From an uncultured Clostridia bacterium (GTDB lineage Bacteria; Bacillota; Clostridia; UBA1381), in the NCBI GenBank assembly GCA_934489015.1, contig CAKSSN010000001.1, positions 1-64,000 of the forward strand: a stretch of DNA of 64,000 nt, in the 5' to 3' direction. The position numbers and the translations under genes are program-made. The stretch's first letter is position 1. Every line of letters starts with the position of its first letter. The notes under the pieces were generated by a model that saw only the letters and a program-made list of their open reading frames with translations, was not told where the DNA came from and ran no database searches. Of this stretch, positions 25,777 through 35,163 are shown one piece after another.

Positions 25777-25870
25777 ATAATTGTATGTGTATCGGCTGAA
25801 GTAGGACAGTTTATTTTTTTCGTAATATCCGATATGCGCAATTTAATTTTTAACAGGAGGCGATTTCTCG

Positions 25871-28800
25871 ATGGGTAGAAAAATGAAGACAATGGACGGT
25901 AACAATGCTGCTGCTTATGCATCATATGCGTTTACAGATGTTGCCGCAATTTACCCGATTACACCATCATCGACAATGGCAGAGGTGACTGATAAGTGGT
26001 CTGCTGCCGGCATGAAAAATATTTTCGGCAGAACGGTAAAGGTTGCCGAAATGCAGTCAGAAGCAGGTGCCGCAGGAACGGTGCACGGCTCGCTTACGGC
26101 AGGTGCGCTCACTACTACATATACGGCTTCACAAGGCTTGCTTCTTATGATTCCTAATATGTATAAAATAGCAGGAGAGCTTCTCCCGTGCGTATTCAAT
26201 GTATCGGCACGTGCGCTTGCTTCTCATGCGCTTTCCATATTCGGCGACCATCAGGACGTTATGGCCTGTCGTCAGACCGGATTTGCAATGATTGCTTCTT
26301 CAAATCCGCAGGAGGCTATGGATTTGGGTGCGGTTGCTCATCTTACAACAATTAAGGGCAGAGTGCCTTTCCTTCATTTCTTTGACGGCTTCAGAACAAG
26401 TCATGAGTATCAGAAGGTTGCTTGCTGGGATTATAATGACCTTGCGGAAATGGTTGACTGGGACGCTATCAATGCGTTCAGACGCGGAAGCTTAAATCCG
26501 GAGCATCCGGCTCAGAGAGGTACGGCTCAAAACCCGGACGTATTCTTCCAGGCAAAAGAAGCTGCAAATAAATATTATGAAGCAATTCCGGCGCTTTGTC
26601 AGGAATATATGGACAAGGTTAATGCTAAAATCGGAACGGATTATAAGCTCTTTAACTATCACGGAGCAGCTGATGCAGAGCACGTTATAGTTGCAATGGG
26701 CTCTGTATGCGATACTATTTCCGAAACGGTTGATTACCTGAATGAAAACGGCGCAAAGGTAGGTCTTATAAAGGTACGTCTTTACAGACCGTTTGCAACG
26801 GAAAGCTTTATTAATGCAATTCCGAAAACAGTTAAGAAAATCAGCGTTCTCGACAGAACAAAGGAGTCGGGTTCGGTTGGCGAGCCGCTTTATCTTGATG
26901 TTGCGGCAGCTGTTATCGGAACGGAATTTGCAAATGTTGAAATTGTGGGCGGACGCTATGGTCTTGGCTCAAAGGATACAACTCCGGCTCAGATTATTGC
27001 CGTTTACAACAATAAGGATAAGAAGCACTTTACAATCGGTATCAACGATGATGTAACACATCTGTCGCTTGCTATCGGTAAAAATCCGGATACAACTCCG
27101 AAGGGCACAACAAGCTGTAAGTTCTGGGGTCTCGGAGCAGACGGTACTGTCGGTGCAAACAAAAACTCGGTTAAGATTATAGGCGACCATACCGATATGT
27201 ATGTTCAGGCTTATTTTGACTATGACTCAAAGAAGTCCGGCGGTCTTACGGTATCTCACCTCAGATTTGGTAAATCAAAGATTACCTCGTCATACCTTAT
27301 CAATAAGGCTGATTTTGTTGCCTGTCATAAGGCTTCATATATCAGACAGTATGACATGGTAAGCGATATTAAGCCCGGCGGCGTATTCCTCCTTAACTGC
27401 GGCTGGAATGCAGAGGAGCTTGAAACTCATCTTCCGGGTCAGGTTAAGAAATATATCGCCGATAATGATATTAAATTCTACACAATCGACGGTGTTGCAA
27501 TAGGTAAGGAAATAGGTCTTGGAAACAGAATTAATACTGTTTTACAGTCAGCTTTCTTTAAACTTGCAGATATAATCCCGTCAGATGACGCTATTAAGTA
27601 TATGAAGGACGCTGCTACGGCATCATACTCAAAGAAGGGTGATGCTATAGTTAAGATGAATCATGACGCTATCGACGCAGGTGCAGAGCGCATAGTTAAG
27701 GTTGATGTTCCGGAAAGCTGGAAGAATGCACAGCCCGAAAAGCTCGGCGCAACACATGACGGCGAGGGTGATTTGATTGATTATGTAAACAATATCCTTG
27801 TTCCGATTAACTCTTTCAGAGGTATGCAGCTGCCTGTATCGGCATTTGAGCCTTATGTAAACGGTCAGGTTCCGCTCGGCTCGTCCGCATTTGAAAAGAG
27901 AGGTATTGCGGTTGACGTTCCTGTTTGGAACGGTGACGTCTGCTTGCAGTGCGGTCTTTGCTCGTATGTATGTCCTCATGCTTGTATCCGTCCGATAGTT
28001 CTTTCCGAAGAGGAAGCAAAGAATGCTCCGGAGGGCATGAAGTATGTAAACATGAAGCAGATGGACGGCTATTATTATGCTATGGCAATTTCAGTTCTTG
28101 ACTGTACGGGCTGCGGATCATGTGTGAATGTATGTCCTGAGGTTAAGGGAACAAAGGCGCTTTCAATGGCAGGTCTTGAAGAAAATCTCGGTGAGCAGGC
28201 AGGCTTTGACTATGCGGTTAAGCTTGATACAAAGCCCGAAGTGCTTGATAAGTTTAAGGATACAACGGTTAAGGGATCGCAGTTTAAGATGCCTTATCTT
28301 GAGTTCTCAGGCGCTTGCGCAGGCTGCGGCGAAACTCCTTATGCTAAGCTTGTAACTCAGCTTTTCGGTGACAGAATGTATATTGCAAACGCAACAGGCT
28401 GCTCGTCAATCTGGGGCGGATCTTCACCGTCAACACCGTATACCGCAAATAAAGAGGGTCATGGTCCGGCTTGGGCTAACTCATTGTTTGAGGATAACGC
28501 AGAGTTCGGCTATGGTATGTTCCTTGCACAGCATACGCTCCGTGACAGCGCAATAGAAAAGGCTGCTAAGGTTGCAGAGGAAAATGCCGATGTTAAGGCT
28601 GCATTTGATAAGTTTATGGAAACAAAGGAATGCGGCAAATGCAATAAGGTTGCGGCAGACGAGCTTATTAAGGCTGTAAGCGCCGTTAATTCGCAGGAGG
28701 CTAAGGACGTTTTGGCTGATAAGGATTATCTTGCTAAGAAGTCTGTATGGATATTCGGCGGTGACGGCTGGGCTTATGATATAGGCTTTGGCGGTCTTGA

Positions 28801-29389
28801 TCATGTAATTGCATCGGGCGAGGATGTAAATATTCTCGTATTCGATACAGAGGTTTACTCAAATACGGGCGGTCAGTCCTCTAAGTCAACTCCGACAGGC
28901 GCTATCGCACAGTTTGCGGCAGCAGGTAAAGAGGTTAAGAAAAAAGACCTTGCCGCTATTGCAATGAGCTATGGCTATGTATATGTTGCACAGGTTGCGC
29001 AGGGTGCGGACTATAATCAGTGTCTTAAAGCGTTCCATGAGGCTGAAAGCTACAACGGACCTTCAATAATCATTGCATATGCTCCGTGTATCAATCATGG
29101 TATTAAGGGCGGTATGAAGATTGCTCAGACAGAGGAAAAGAAGGCAGTTGCGGCAGGCTACTGGCATTTGTTCAGATTTGACCCAAGACTTACTCTTGAG
29201 GGTAAAAATCCGTTTATGCTCGATTCAAAGGCACCGACGGCTGACTATGAGGAATTCCTTATGGGCGAAGTTCGTTATAATTCACTTGCGCGTTCTAACC
29301 CCGAAAGAGCAAAAGAGCTGTTTGAAAAGGCAGTTAAGAATGCGAAAGAAAAGTATGATAAGCTTGTTAAAATGGCACAGGATAAATAA
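25871..29389 (+). CDS. nifJ: Pyruvate:ferredoxin (flavodoxin) oxidoreductase, single-chain
   Basis: 1172 residues, the usual length of the homodimeric enzyme. It oxidises pyruvate with CoA to acetyl-CoA and CO2, reducing ferredoxin; it is central to anaerobic fermentation. In order: the domain with YPITPSSTMAEVTDKW, a central CoA-linked region, two 4Fe-4S clusters (CLQCGLCSYVCPHAC at about 691 and CTGCGSCVNVCPE at about 744), a third-cluster region CAGCGETPYAKL at about 816, and thiamine diphosphate binding GGDGWAYDIGFGG at about 964. The GGAGGCG site is strong. A monocistronic, probably highly expressed gene with a strong terminator. Confidence 0.98.
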   Translation: MGRKMKTMDGNNAAAYASYAFTDVAAIYPITPSSTMAEVTDKWSAAGMKNIFGRTVKVAEMQSEAGAAGTVHGSLTAGALTTTYTASQGLLLMIPNMYKIAGELLPCVFNVSARALASHALSIFGDHQDVMACRQTGFAMIASSNPQEAMDLGAVAHLTTIKGRVPFLHFFDGFRTSHEYQKVACWDYNDLAEMVDWDAINAFRRGSLNPEHPAQRGTAQNPDVFFQAKEAANKYYEAIPALCQEYMDKVNAKIGTDYKLFNYHGAADAEHVIVAMGSVCDTISETVDYLNENGAKVGLIKVRLYRPFATESFINAIPKTVKKISVLDRTKESGSVGEPLYLDVAAAVIGTEFANVEIVGGRYGLGSKDTTPAQIIAVYNNKDKKHFTIGINDDVTHLSLAIGKNPDTTPKGTTSCKFWGLGADGTVGANKNSVKIIGDHTDMYVQAYFDYDSKKSGGLTVSHLRFGKSKITSSYLINKADFVACHKASYIRQYDMVSDIKPGGVFLLNCGWNAEELETHLPGQVKKYIADNDIKFYTIDGVAIGKEIGLGNRINTVLQSAFFKLADIIPSDDAIKYMKDAATASYSKKGDAIVKMNHDAIDAGAERIVKVDVPESWKNAQPEKLGATHDGEGDLIDYVNNILVPINSFRGMQLPVSAFEPYVNGQVPLGSSAFEKRGIAVDVPVWNGDVCLQCGLCSYVCPHACIRPIVLSEEEAKNAPEGMKYVNMKQMDGYYYAMAISVLDCTGCGSCVNVCPEVKGTKALSMAGLEENLGEQAGFDYAVKLDTKPEVLDKFKDTTVKGSQFKMPYLEFSGACAGCGETPYAKLVTQLFGDRMYIANATGCSSIWGGSSPSTPYTANKEGHGPAWANSLFEDNAEFGYGMFLAQHTLRDSAIEKAAKVAEENADVKAAFDKFMETKECGKCNKVAADELIKAVSAVNSQEAKDVLADKDYLAKKSVWIFGGDGWAYDIGFGGLDHVIASGEDVNILVFDTEVYSNTGGQSSKSTPTGAIAQFAAAGKEVKKKDLAAIAMSYGYVYVAQVAQGADYNQCLKAFHEAESYNGPSIIIAYAPCINHGIKGGMKIAQTEEKKAVAAGYWHLFRFDPRLTLEGKNPFMLDSKAPTADYEEFLMGEVRYNSLARSNPERAKELFEKAVKNAKEKYDKLVKMAQDK

Positions 29390-29431
29390 TGATAGCTTAT
29401 TGAAATTTGATTTTGTGTAAAAATTAAATAT

Positions 29432-29493
29432 GGTCGGGGCTTCCCGTGTGCAGGCTTAAATGCTTGCATTTGGGATAAGCCCCGACCTTTTTT
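29432..29493 (+). terminator. Terminator after nifJ
   Basis: GGTCGGGGCTT (29432-29442) pairs with AAGCCCCGACC (29477-29487), followed by six T residues. Confidence 0.85.
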
Positions 29494-29494
29494 A

Positions 29495-29543
29495 TAAAAA
29501 ACAGGCTGAGCGACAAAAGTCGGTTGACTTTTCCGCTCAGCCT
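29495..29543 (-). terminator. Terminator for the DUF554/ATC-hydrolase unit
   Basis: AGGCTGAGCG (29503-29512) pairs with CGCTCAGCCT (29534-29543), with an inner AAAAGTC/GACTTTT stem. On the minus strand a T-run follows. It lies back to back with the nifJ terminator. Confidence 0.8.
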
Positions 29544-29592
29544 TAATACAGCATTAATATGCTTTCTTGCAAGCTTTTATCTGCTTTAATTG

Positions 29593-30240
29593 TTACTTTG
29601 AATAAGCGCACATCAATTCCTTATTTCCGATAATATAATAGTCGCAGTATTCACCGCCGCCGGCAAGTGTATGATTGCGGTGCAGCACTCCGTGCTGAAG
29701 CGTAATCATAACCTCGTCAAGCTCGCATAAAAGCGGCATAAGCTCTCTTACGCCGAGCTTTTCAGTGTAAAGGCAAATCGGGCAGCGCGTTATGCGGTAG
29801 TAGCACGCGTTTTCGTGCGGCTGACTGACAAAATCCACCTTAAAAGAGGTAGGATATTTCTCTTCCTTTTCCGCCGTATACCATTTTACATATTTTAAAA
29901 TATTCCTTTTGTTTTCCGCCTTACCCTTCTCGGTATTTAAATCAGTTCTGCTGAAATACCATTTTACATGGTAAAGCGCGCGGCGCATCATCTCCTGAAT
30001 GACCTCCGGCTGAATTTCTTTTTCGCTTGCTATGTACGGAGATATAAATACAAGCGCAAAAAGCTCGTTGTATGCCATAGGGTTATTGCTGCCGATGTCG
30101 TCCGCCTTTTCAACCAATGAGCGATAAAGCTTTTTGCTCTTTTTCATGATTTTCTCAGCATATTGCGTGCTGTATTTTTCTGTCAAAACCTTTTTCATAA
30201 CGCCCTTGAACAGCCAAAAATAAAACCCATTGTATTTCAT
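29593..30240 (-). CDS. L-2-amino-thiazoline-4-carboxylic acid hydrolase family protein
   Basis: 215 residues. The C-terminal half carries the family pattern: an HENACYYRITRCPICLY region, then CELDEVM and HTLAGGGEYCDYYI. Founding members of this family open the thiazoline ring in L-cysteine formation; many clostridial members are of untested function and may act on other substrates. The N-terminal helical part matches the family layout. It lies 29 bases after the DUF554 gene on the same strand with an AAAGGA site, so it is the second gene of a unit. Confidence 0.82.
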   Translation of the reverse strand: MKYNGFYFWLFKGVMKKVLTEKYSTQYAEKIMKKSKKLYRSLVEKADDIGSNNPMAYNELFALVFISPYIASEKEIQPEVIQEMMRRALYHVKWYFSRTDLNTEKGKAENKRNILKYVKWYTAEKEEKYPTSFKVDFVSQPHENACYYRITRCPICLYTEKLGVRELMPLLCELDEVMITLQHGVLHRNHTLAGGGEYCDYYIIGNKELMCAYSK

Positions 30241-30269
30241 AGTAAGTATCCTTTTGTAAATTCCGCAAA

Positions 30270-30995
30270 CTAAAAATTATATGGCAGGTATGCCGCCAAA
30301 ACGGCAAGTAAAACAGCCGGAAGCATATTTGCCACATTGATTTTTTTGCCGAAAACAAGGTTTATTCCTATGCAGAAAATTAAAACAGACCCGACTAATG
30401 ATAAGTATGCAACAGCGGTGTCCGTCATAATGGGTGAAACAAGCCGCGCAAGCAGCGTTACGCACCCCTCAAAAACAAATACCGGTATAGCGGAAAATGC
30501 GCAGCCCTTTCCCATAGACGAGGTCATAACCGCAATAATTATAAAGTCCAGGACCGATTTAACGGCAAGCGTTGAAAAGTCGTTTAAAAGCCCGTCCTGT
30601 ATTGCTCCGACAATAGCCATTGCACCTATTGAAACGGTTAGTGACGCGGTAACGAAAGCGTTTACAAAGCCTGCGTCGCCGCTGTTTCCCGTTTTGTTTT
30701 TAAGCCACTGCCCAAATTGTTCAAATTGCTTTTCAATGCCGAGCAGCTCACCTATAGCTGTTCCTATTGCAATGCAAAGCACAACAAGCATTGATTTGCC
30801 GCTTGCAATTTTTAAATCTTCAATTTTCAGCATTCCCTCCATAGCCCCCGAAATTGCTATGAAAATAACGCTTACGCCGCAGGCCTTGTTTAAAGCCTCC
30901 TGCTGCTCTGTTTTAAATAGTTTCCCCGTAAGGTGTCCCATCATGCCGCCGGCTATTATGCTGACGCTGTTTATTAAAGTTCCGAGTCCCAACAA
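30270..30995 (-). CDS. DUF554 family membrane protein
   Basis: 241 residues, about seven hydrophobic helices, with an N-terminal GLGTLINSVSIIAGGMMGHL typical of DUF554 (YdfK/YqgA) proteins of unknown transport function. The start is placed at TTG 30995 because GGTGAG lies six bases upstream. The in-frame ATG codons farther upstream overlap or precede the promoter -10 box, so they cannot be on this transcript. Confidence 0.85.
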   Translation of the reverse strand: MLGLGTLINSVSIIAGGMMGHLTGKLFKTEQQEALNKACGVSVIFIAISGAMEGMLKIEDLKIASGKSMLVVLCIAIGTAIGELLGIEKQFEQFGQWLKNKTGNSGDAGFVNAFVTASLTVSIGAMAIVGAIQDGLLNDFSTLAVKSVLDFIIIAVMTSSMGKGCAFSAIPVFVFEGCVTLLARLVSPIMTDTAVAYLSLVGSVLIFCIGINLVFGKKINVANMLPAVLLAVLAAYLPYNF

Positions 30996-31029
30996 TTTTT
31001 TCTCACCGTTTCTTTTTGTATTTTGAACC

Positions 31030-31058
31030 ATTATATCATAAAAGCTAAGTAAAAGCAA
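31030..31058 (-). promoter_or_regulatory. Promoter of the DUF554/ATC-hydrolase unit
   Basis: Minus strand TTGCTT (31053-31058), 17-bp spacer, TATAAT (31030-31035) with an extended TG element. It decides the DUF554 start. Confidence 0.75.
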
Positions 31059-31118
31059 TTCGGGCTGTCGTTTTCTCGCTTTTGCACAAAAATCAACTCG
31101 GAAAAGATATTGATAATA

Positions 31119-31871
31119 TTAAAATATAAATTTTGTGCTGTCGGTATCGCACTCAAAGCAATCCTTTATATTTTTTTCGCTTATTACCGCGTCAACATCA
31201 TCAAGCGAGCAAATGTTAAACATTGATTTGCTTCCGATTTTGCTCGAATCCGTCATGTACACAATTTTCGATGTGTTTTTCATTGCTGCCTGAAGGCTTG
31301 TAACAATGCTTTCGCTGTACTCAGAGATAATTCCGTCGCGCGATATTGACTTTGAAGCAAAAAACATAATATCGGTGTTAATTTCCGAGAGAATATCCAC
31401 CGTGAGCTTGCCGAGCAGTATAGGTGTTTGCGGCAGTATTTCGCCGCCGGTACAGAAGCCCTTTATATTTTTTTGCTGAAGCTTTATGCAGCTTTCAAGG
31501 TTTTGCGTTATGACGGTTATGTTTTTTCTTTCGTCAAGAAAATCAATAATCCCTGCGGCAGTTGTCGAGCCGTCTATAAAAATAACGTTGTTTTCCGAAA
31601 TCATATCCGCCGCAAGCCTGCACATTGATTTTTTTTCGTCCGAATACGTTTTTTCTCTCAGCTTATAGGGGAGAATGTGGCGCTTGTCAAAATCAACAGC
31701 CGAAGCTCCGCCGTAGCTTTTTTCTATGCAACCCTGCTTTGCAAGATAAACAAGGTCGCGCCGCACCGTTGCCGGGCTGTAGTGCAGCTTGTTCGCAAGA
31801 TATTCAACCGTTAAAAAGCCCTGACTGTGCAGCAGCTCTAATATTTTTTCGCATCTTTCTTCTTTAAACAT
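31119..31871 (-). CDS. DeoR/GlpR-family repressor
   Basis: 250 residues. The N-terminal winged helix-turn-helix has EYLANKLHYSPATVRRDLVYL. The C-terminal sugar-phosphate sensor domain (DeoRC) has IFIDGSTTAAGIIDFL and GGEILPQTPILLG. Divergent to the glycerol-phosphate operon, so it likely represses it and senses a glycerol- or sugar-phosphate. ATG has an AAGGCGGA site. The 240-base divergent region holds several TGATTATT-type repeats. Confidence 0.92.
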   Translation of the reverse strand: MFKEERCEKILELLHSQGFLTVEYLANKLHYSPATVRRDLVYLAKQGCIEKSYGGASAVDFDKRHILPYKLREKTYSDEKKSMCRLAADMISENNVIFIDGSTTAAGIIDFLDERKNITVITQNLESCIKLQQKNIKGFCTGGEILPQTPILLGKLTVDILSEINTDIMFFASKSISRDGIISEYSESIVTSLQAAMKNTSKIVYMTDSSKIGSKSMFNICSLDDVDAVISEKNIKDCFECDTDSTKFIF

Positions 31872-31884
31872 GATTATTTCCGCC

Positions 31885-31965
31885 TTGAAATTGATTATTT
31901 TATGCTTTTAAAATGATTATTCTGCATAATTTGTTATCATTATTGATTTTTATATGATTGTTTGA
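31885..31965. promoter_or_regulatory. Cluster of TGATTATT-like repeats, possible DeoR operators
   Basis: Several similar octamers (TTGATTATTTT, AATGATTATTC, ATCATTATTGATT, TATGATTG) lie in the divergent region and reach into the operon promoter. Binding by the adjacent DeoR-family protein is inferred. Confidence 0.5.
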
Positions 31966-31971
31966 TATAAT
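31943..31971 (+). promoter_or_regulatory. Promoter of the glycerol-phosphate operon
   Basis: TTGATT (31943-31948), 17-bp spacer, TATAAT (31966-31971). The transcript begins about 40 bases before leader copy D. Confidence 0.75.
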
Positions 31972-32019
31972 TATATACGCAAAATATAGAAATGTCAATA
32001 GTTTTTTTAAGAGGAGATA

Positions 32020-32113
32020 AGGTTTGAAAAAAGGCCCATAGCACTATCTTTTGCTTGGGGCGGTATCAGACTTAAGTCTTGTGCCTTACAGCACGGAAAG
32101 GAATGAACATAAA
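32020..32113 (+). repeat. Leader repeat element, copy D (upstream of the GlpA-like gene)
   Basis: Compact 94-base copy. The outer helix AGGTTTGA (32020-32027) with TCAGACTT (32066-32073) keeps pairing through two G-U wobbles. The first hairpin is GCCC...GGGC with inner AGCA/TGCT. The last hairpin is GTGC-CTTACA-GCAC just before GGAAAGGAATG. ATG at 32114. Confidence 0.8.
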
Positions 32114-33538
32114 ATGTATGATGCAGCTGTAATAGGAGCCGGAGTTGTCGGCGCAATGATTGCAAGAGAGCTTACAAAATACAGTCTTAGTGTCTGTTTG
32201 CTCGAAAAAGAAAATGATGTTGCTAAGGGCGCAACATCCGCAAATTCCGCAATTGTTCATGCGGGCTTTGACGCTAAGGAGGGAAGCCTGAAAGCAAGGC
32301 TTAACGTTCACGGCTCGGAGATGATGGAAAAGGTTGCTCTTGAGCTTGGTGTAAAATACATAAAAAACGGCTCGCTTGTAATAGGCTTTAACGAGGAGGA
32401 TAAAAAAACGCTTGAAGAGCTTTATCAAAGAGGAGTTAAAAACGGCGTTAAGGGGCTTGAGCTTATAGATGAAAAAAAGCTTAAAAGTCTTGAAAAAAAT
32501 ATTTCCGATAATGCGAAATATGCACTTTACGCACCGACCGGAGCAATAATCTGTCCTTATGAGCTGACATTCGCGGCTGTGGGAAATGCGATGGATAACG
32601 GCTGCGACTTAAAGCTTAATTTCGCTGTTTGTTCGATTGAAAAAAAGGACGGATATTTTGAGGTGAAATCCGAAAGGGAAACCGTCTGCGCAAAATATGT
32701 TATTAACGCTGCCGGAGTTTTTGCGGATGAGGTTGCAAAAATGGCAGGTGATAACAGCTTCAATATACATCCGCGAATAGGCGAATATATTCTGCTTGAC
32801 AAGACAAGCGGAACCCTTGTAAGTCATACAATTTTCAGAACGCCAACCAAAATGGGAAAGGGCATCCTTGTTTCGCCGACGGTTGACGGAAATCTTTTGA
32901 CGGGCCCGACATCTGTTGATACAACGGATAAGACGGATAAGAAAACTACCGCCGAAGGCTTTGAAAAAATAATCAGGGAAGCGGCCGAAAATGTATCGGC
33001 AGTTAATTTCAGACAGAGCATAACGTCATTTTGCGGTCTGCGCGCTGTAGGTGATACAGGCGATTTTATAATAAATTCACCGTTTGATGGCTTTGTAAAC
33101 GCTGCCGGGATAGAGTCGCCGGGACTTTCATCATCTCCGGCAATTGCCGAATATGTGGTGCAAATTCTAAAGGAGCAGGGTGCGGAGCTTAAAGAAAATC
33201 CAGAATTTAATCCGAATCGCAAGTCTCTTCATTATTTTAAAGTAGCGTCTGCGGAAGAAAAAAACAGAATAATTTCTGAAGACAGCAGCTTTGGCAGAGT
33301 AATTTGTCGCTGTGAAACGGTTACGGAGGGTGAAATTTTAGAGGCAATCAGAACAAATCCGAAGCCAAGTGATCTTGACGGAGTAAAAAGGCGCACACGC
33401 GCGCAGATGGGAAGATGTCAGGGCGGATTTTGTATGCCTTATATTGTGGAGCTTCTTTCAAAGGAGCTTGGCGTGCCCTATGAAAAGGTAACAAAAAGCG
33501 GCGGAGAGTCGTATATAAATGTCGGAAGAACAAAATAA
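32114..33538 (+). CDS. GlpA-like FAD-dependent glycerol-3-phosphate dehydrogenase/oxidoreductase
   Basis: 474 residues. An N-terminal FAD-binding fold (AVIGAGVVGAMIAREL, about 6-21) of the DAO/GlpA type is followed by a C-terminal BFD-like [2Fe-2S] domain with CRCETVTEGEI and RCQGGFC cysteines (about 400-470). With the next two genes it resembles the GlpABC-type anaerobic enzyme of clostridia, in which DUF1667 replaces GlpC. An upstream in-frame ATG lies inside the leader element and is rejected. No glycerol kinase or facilitator gene is nearby. Confidence 0.9.
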   Translation: MYDAAVIGAGVVGAMIARELTKYSLSVCLLEKENDVAKGATSANSAIVHAGFDAKEGSLKARLNVHGSEMMEKVALELGVKYIKNGSLVIGFNEEDKKTLEELYQRGVKNGVKGLELIDEKKLKSLEKNISDNAKYALYAPTGAIICPYELTFAAVGNAMDNGCDLKLNFAVCSIEKKDGYFEVKSERETVCAKYVINAAGVFADEVAKMAGDNSFNIHPRIGEYILLDKTSGTLVSHTIFRTPTKMGKGILVSPTVDGNLLTGPTSVDTTDKTDKKTTAEGFEKIIREAAENVSAVNFRQSITSFCGLRAVGDTGDFIINSPFDGFVNAAGIESPGLSSSPAIAEYVVQILKEQGAELKENPEFNPNRKSLHYFKVASAEEKNRIISEDSSFGRVICRCETVTEGEILEAIRTNPKPSDLDGVKRRTRAQMGRCQGGFCMPYIVELLSKELGVPYEKVTKSGGESYINVGRTK

Positions 33539-33571
33539 GGTTTAGGCAATTGCGGAAAGGAAACGAAAAAA

Positions 33572-34813
33572 ATGATTGATTTGGTAATAATCGGCGGAGG
33601 TCCTGCCGGAATGAGCGCTGCCGCTGCCGCAAGAAAAAACGGCATAAACGATATACTCATAATTGAACGCGATGAGCATTTGGGCGGCATTTTGCAGCAG
33701 TGTATACATAACGGCTTTGGGCTTCATAAGTTTGGCGAGGAGCTTACAGGACCTGAGTATGCGCACAGATATGAAGAGGAAATAAAGGCTCTTGGAATTG
33801 AATATAAGACAGGAACTATGGTCCTTGATATTACAGAGGATAAGGTTATAACGGCAACAAACACAAAGGACGGAATTTTTACAATAAAGGCGAAAGCGAT
33901 TATTCTTGCTATGGGCTGCCGCGAACGCTCAAAGGGCGCGCTCAATATTGTCGGAACAAGACCGTCGGGAATTTTCAGCGCCGGTACGGCTCAGAAGTTT
34001 GTAAACATGAAAGGCTATCTGCCGGGCAAAGAGGTTGTCATATTGGGGTCGGGCGATATAGGTCTTATAATGGCGCGCAGAATGACGCTTGAGGGCGCAA
34101 AGGTTCATGCTGTCTGCGAGCTGATGGATTATTCGGGAGGGCTTGCGAGAAATATCGAGCAGTGCTTAAACGACTTTAATATTCCTCTTAAATTAAGCCA
34201 CACTGTAGTTGAAATTCACGGAAAGGAGCGCCTTACCGGCGTTACAATTGCAAAGGTTGACGAGCGGAAAAGACCGATACCCGAAACGAGGGAATATATT
34301 CCGTGCGATACGCTTTTGCTGTCGGTAGGCCTTATCCCCGAAAATGAGCTTTCAAAGGGCTGTTCGGTTAAGCTTGACGCGGTTACGGGCGGCGCGGCAG
34401 TTGACCAGGACAGGCAAACGTCGGTTGACGGCATATTTGCCTGCGGAAATGTTCTTCATGTTCATGACCTTGTCGATTTTGTATCCGACGAAGCGGAAAT
34501 AGCGGGGCGCGGAGCGGCTGAATATATACTTGAGAGCGGAGGCAAGGAGTGCGATATACCAATATGCACGGACGGAAAAATACGATATACCGTACCGCAG
34601 AGAATAACGAGAAAAAAAGATGTAAGAGTATATTTCAGAGTTGCAAATATTTATAGAAATGTAAAAATAAGCGCATTGGATGAAAACGGAAAGACACTTT
34701 TTGCCGTGAAAAAGAAAAAGACAGCGCCGGGCGAAATGGAGAGCGTTATGCTGAAAAAGGAATTGCTTGACAGCTGTGGCAGGATTGAGTTTAAGCTGGA
34801 GGAATTGGTATGA
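33572..34813 (+). CDS. GlpB-like NAD(P)/FAD-dependent oxidoreductase
   Basis: 413 residues with two dinucleotide-binding folds: VIIGGGPAGMSAAAAAR (about 5-21) and VVILGSGDIGLIMARRM (about 150). An internal MGCRERSKG and GIFACGNVLHVHDLVD match pyridine-nucleotide-disulfide-type flavoproteins. In clostridial clusters it follows the GlpA-like subunit and is assumed to pass electrons to NAD or a quinone-free acceptor. It overlaps the next gene by 4 bases (ATGA). The site GGAAAGGAA precedes the ATG. Confidence 0.9.
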   Translation: MIDLVIIGGGPAGMSAAAAARKNGINDILIIERDEHLGGILQQCIHNGFGLHKFGEELTGPEYAHRYEEEIKALGIEYKTGTMVLDITEDKVITATNTKDGIFTIKAKAIILAMGCRERSKGALNIVGTRPSGIFSAGTAQKFVNMKGYLPGKEVVILGSGDIGLIMARRMTLEGAKVHAVCELMDYSGGLARNIEQCLNDFNIPLKLSHTVVEIHGKERLTGVTIAKVDERKRPIPETREYIPCDTLLLSVGLIPENELSKGCSVKLDAVTGGAAVDQDRQTSVDGIFACGNVLHVHDLVDFVSDEAEIAGRGAAEYILESGGKECDIPICTDGKIRYTVPQRITRKKDVRVYFRVANIYRNVKISALDENGKTLFAVKKKKTAPGEMESVMLKKELLDSCGRIEFKLEELV

Positions 34814-35151
34814 AAAGAAATTTAACGTGCATAGTTTGTCCTATAGGCTGTAGTATTGAGGTTGAAATAAATAACGGAGAGGTTTTGTCGGTTACCGGAA
34901 ACTCTTGCATGCGCGGTGCGGAATACGCAAAAAAGGAGTGCATATCTCCCGAACGTACCGTTACAACAACAATGCGCTGCACAAACGGAGAAATGCTCCC
35001 TGTCAAGACGTCGGTTACTATTCCTAAAGATAAGATTTTCGAGTGTATGGAAATAATCAATAAAGCCGTTGCCGAAACACCCGTAAAAATGGGCGATGTG
35101 ATAATTAAAGATGTTTTCGGCGCGGATATAGTTGCGACGGCGGACAGATAA
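34810..35151 (+). CDS. DUF1667 iron-sulfur/Cys-rich subunit
   Basis: 113 residues. The N-terminal CIVCPIGCSIEV and later CMRGAEYAKKEC give four conserved cysteines, the DUF1667 pattern. It almost always follows the GlpA/GlpB-like pair in Firmicutes and probably binds a cluster for electron transfer. Translationally coupled to the GlpB-like gene. Cytosolic. Confidence 0.9.
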   Translation: MKRNLTCIVCPIGCSIEVEINNGEVLSVTGNSCMRGAEYAKKECISPERTVTTTMRCTNGEMLPVKTSVTIPKDKIFECMEIINKAVAETPVKMGDVIIKDVFGADIVATADR

Positions 35152-35163
35152 GAGGGGGATTTT

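Noticed and set aside
25800..25870. Rex operator before nifJ
   Set aside because: Only a TTAACA half-site is seen; the second half of the TTGTTAA-TTAACAA palindrome is missing.
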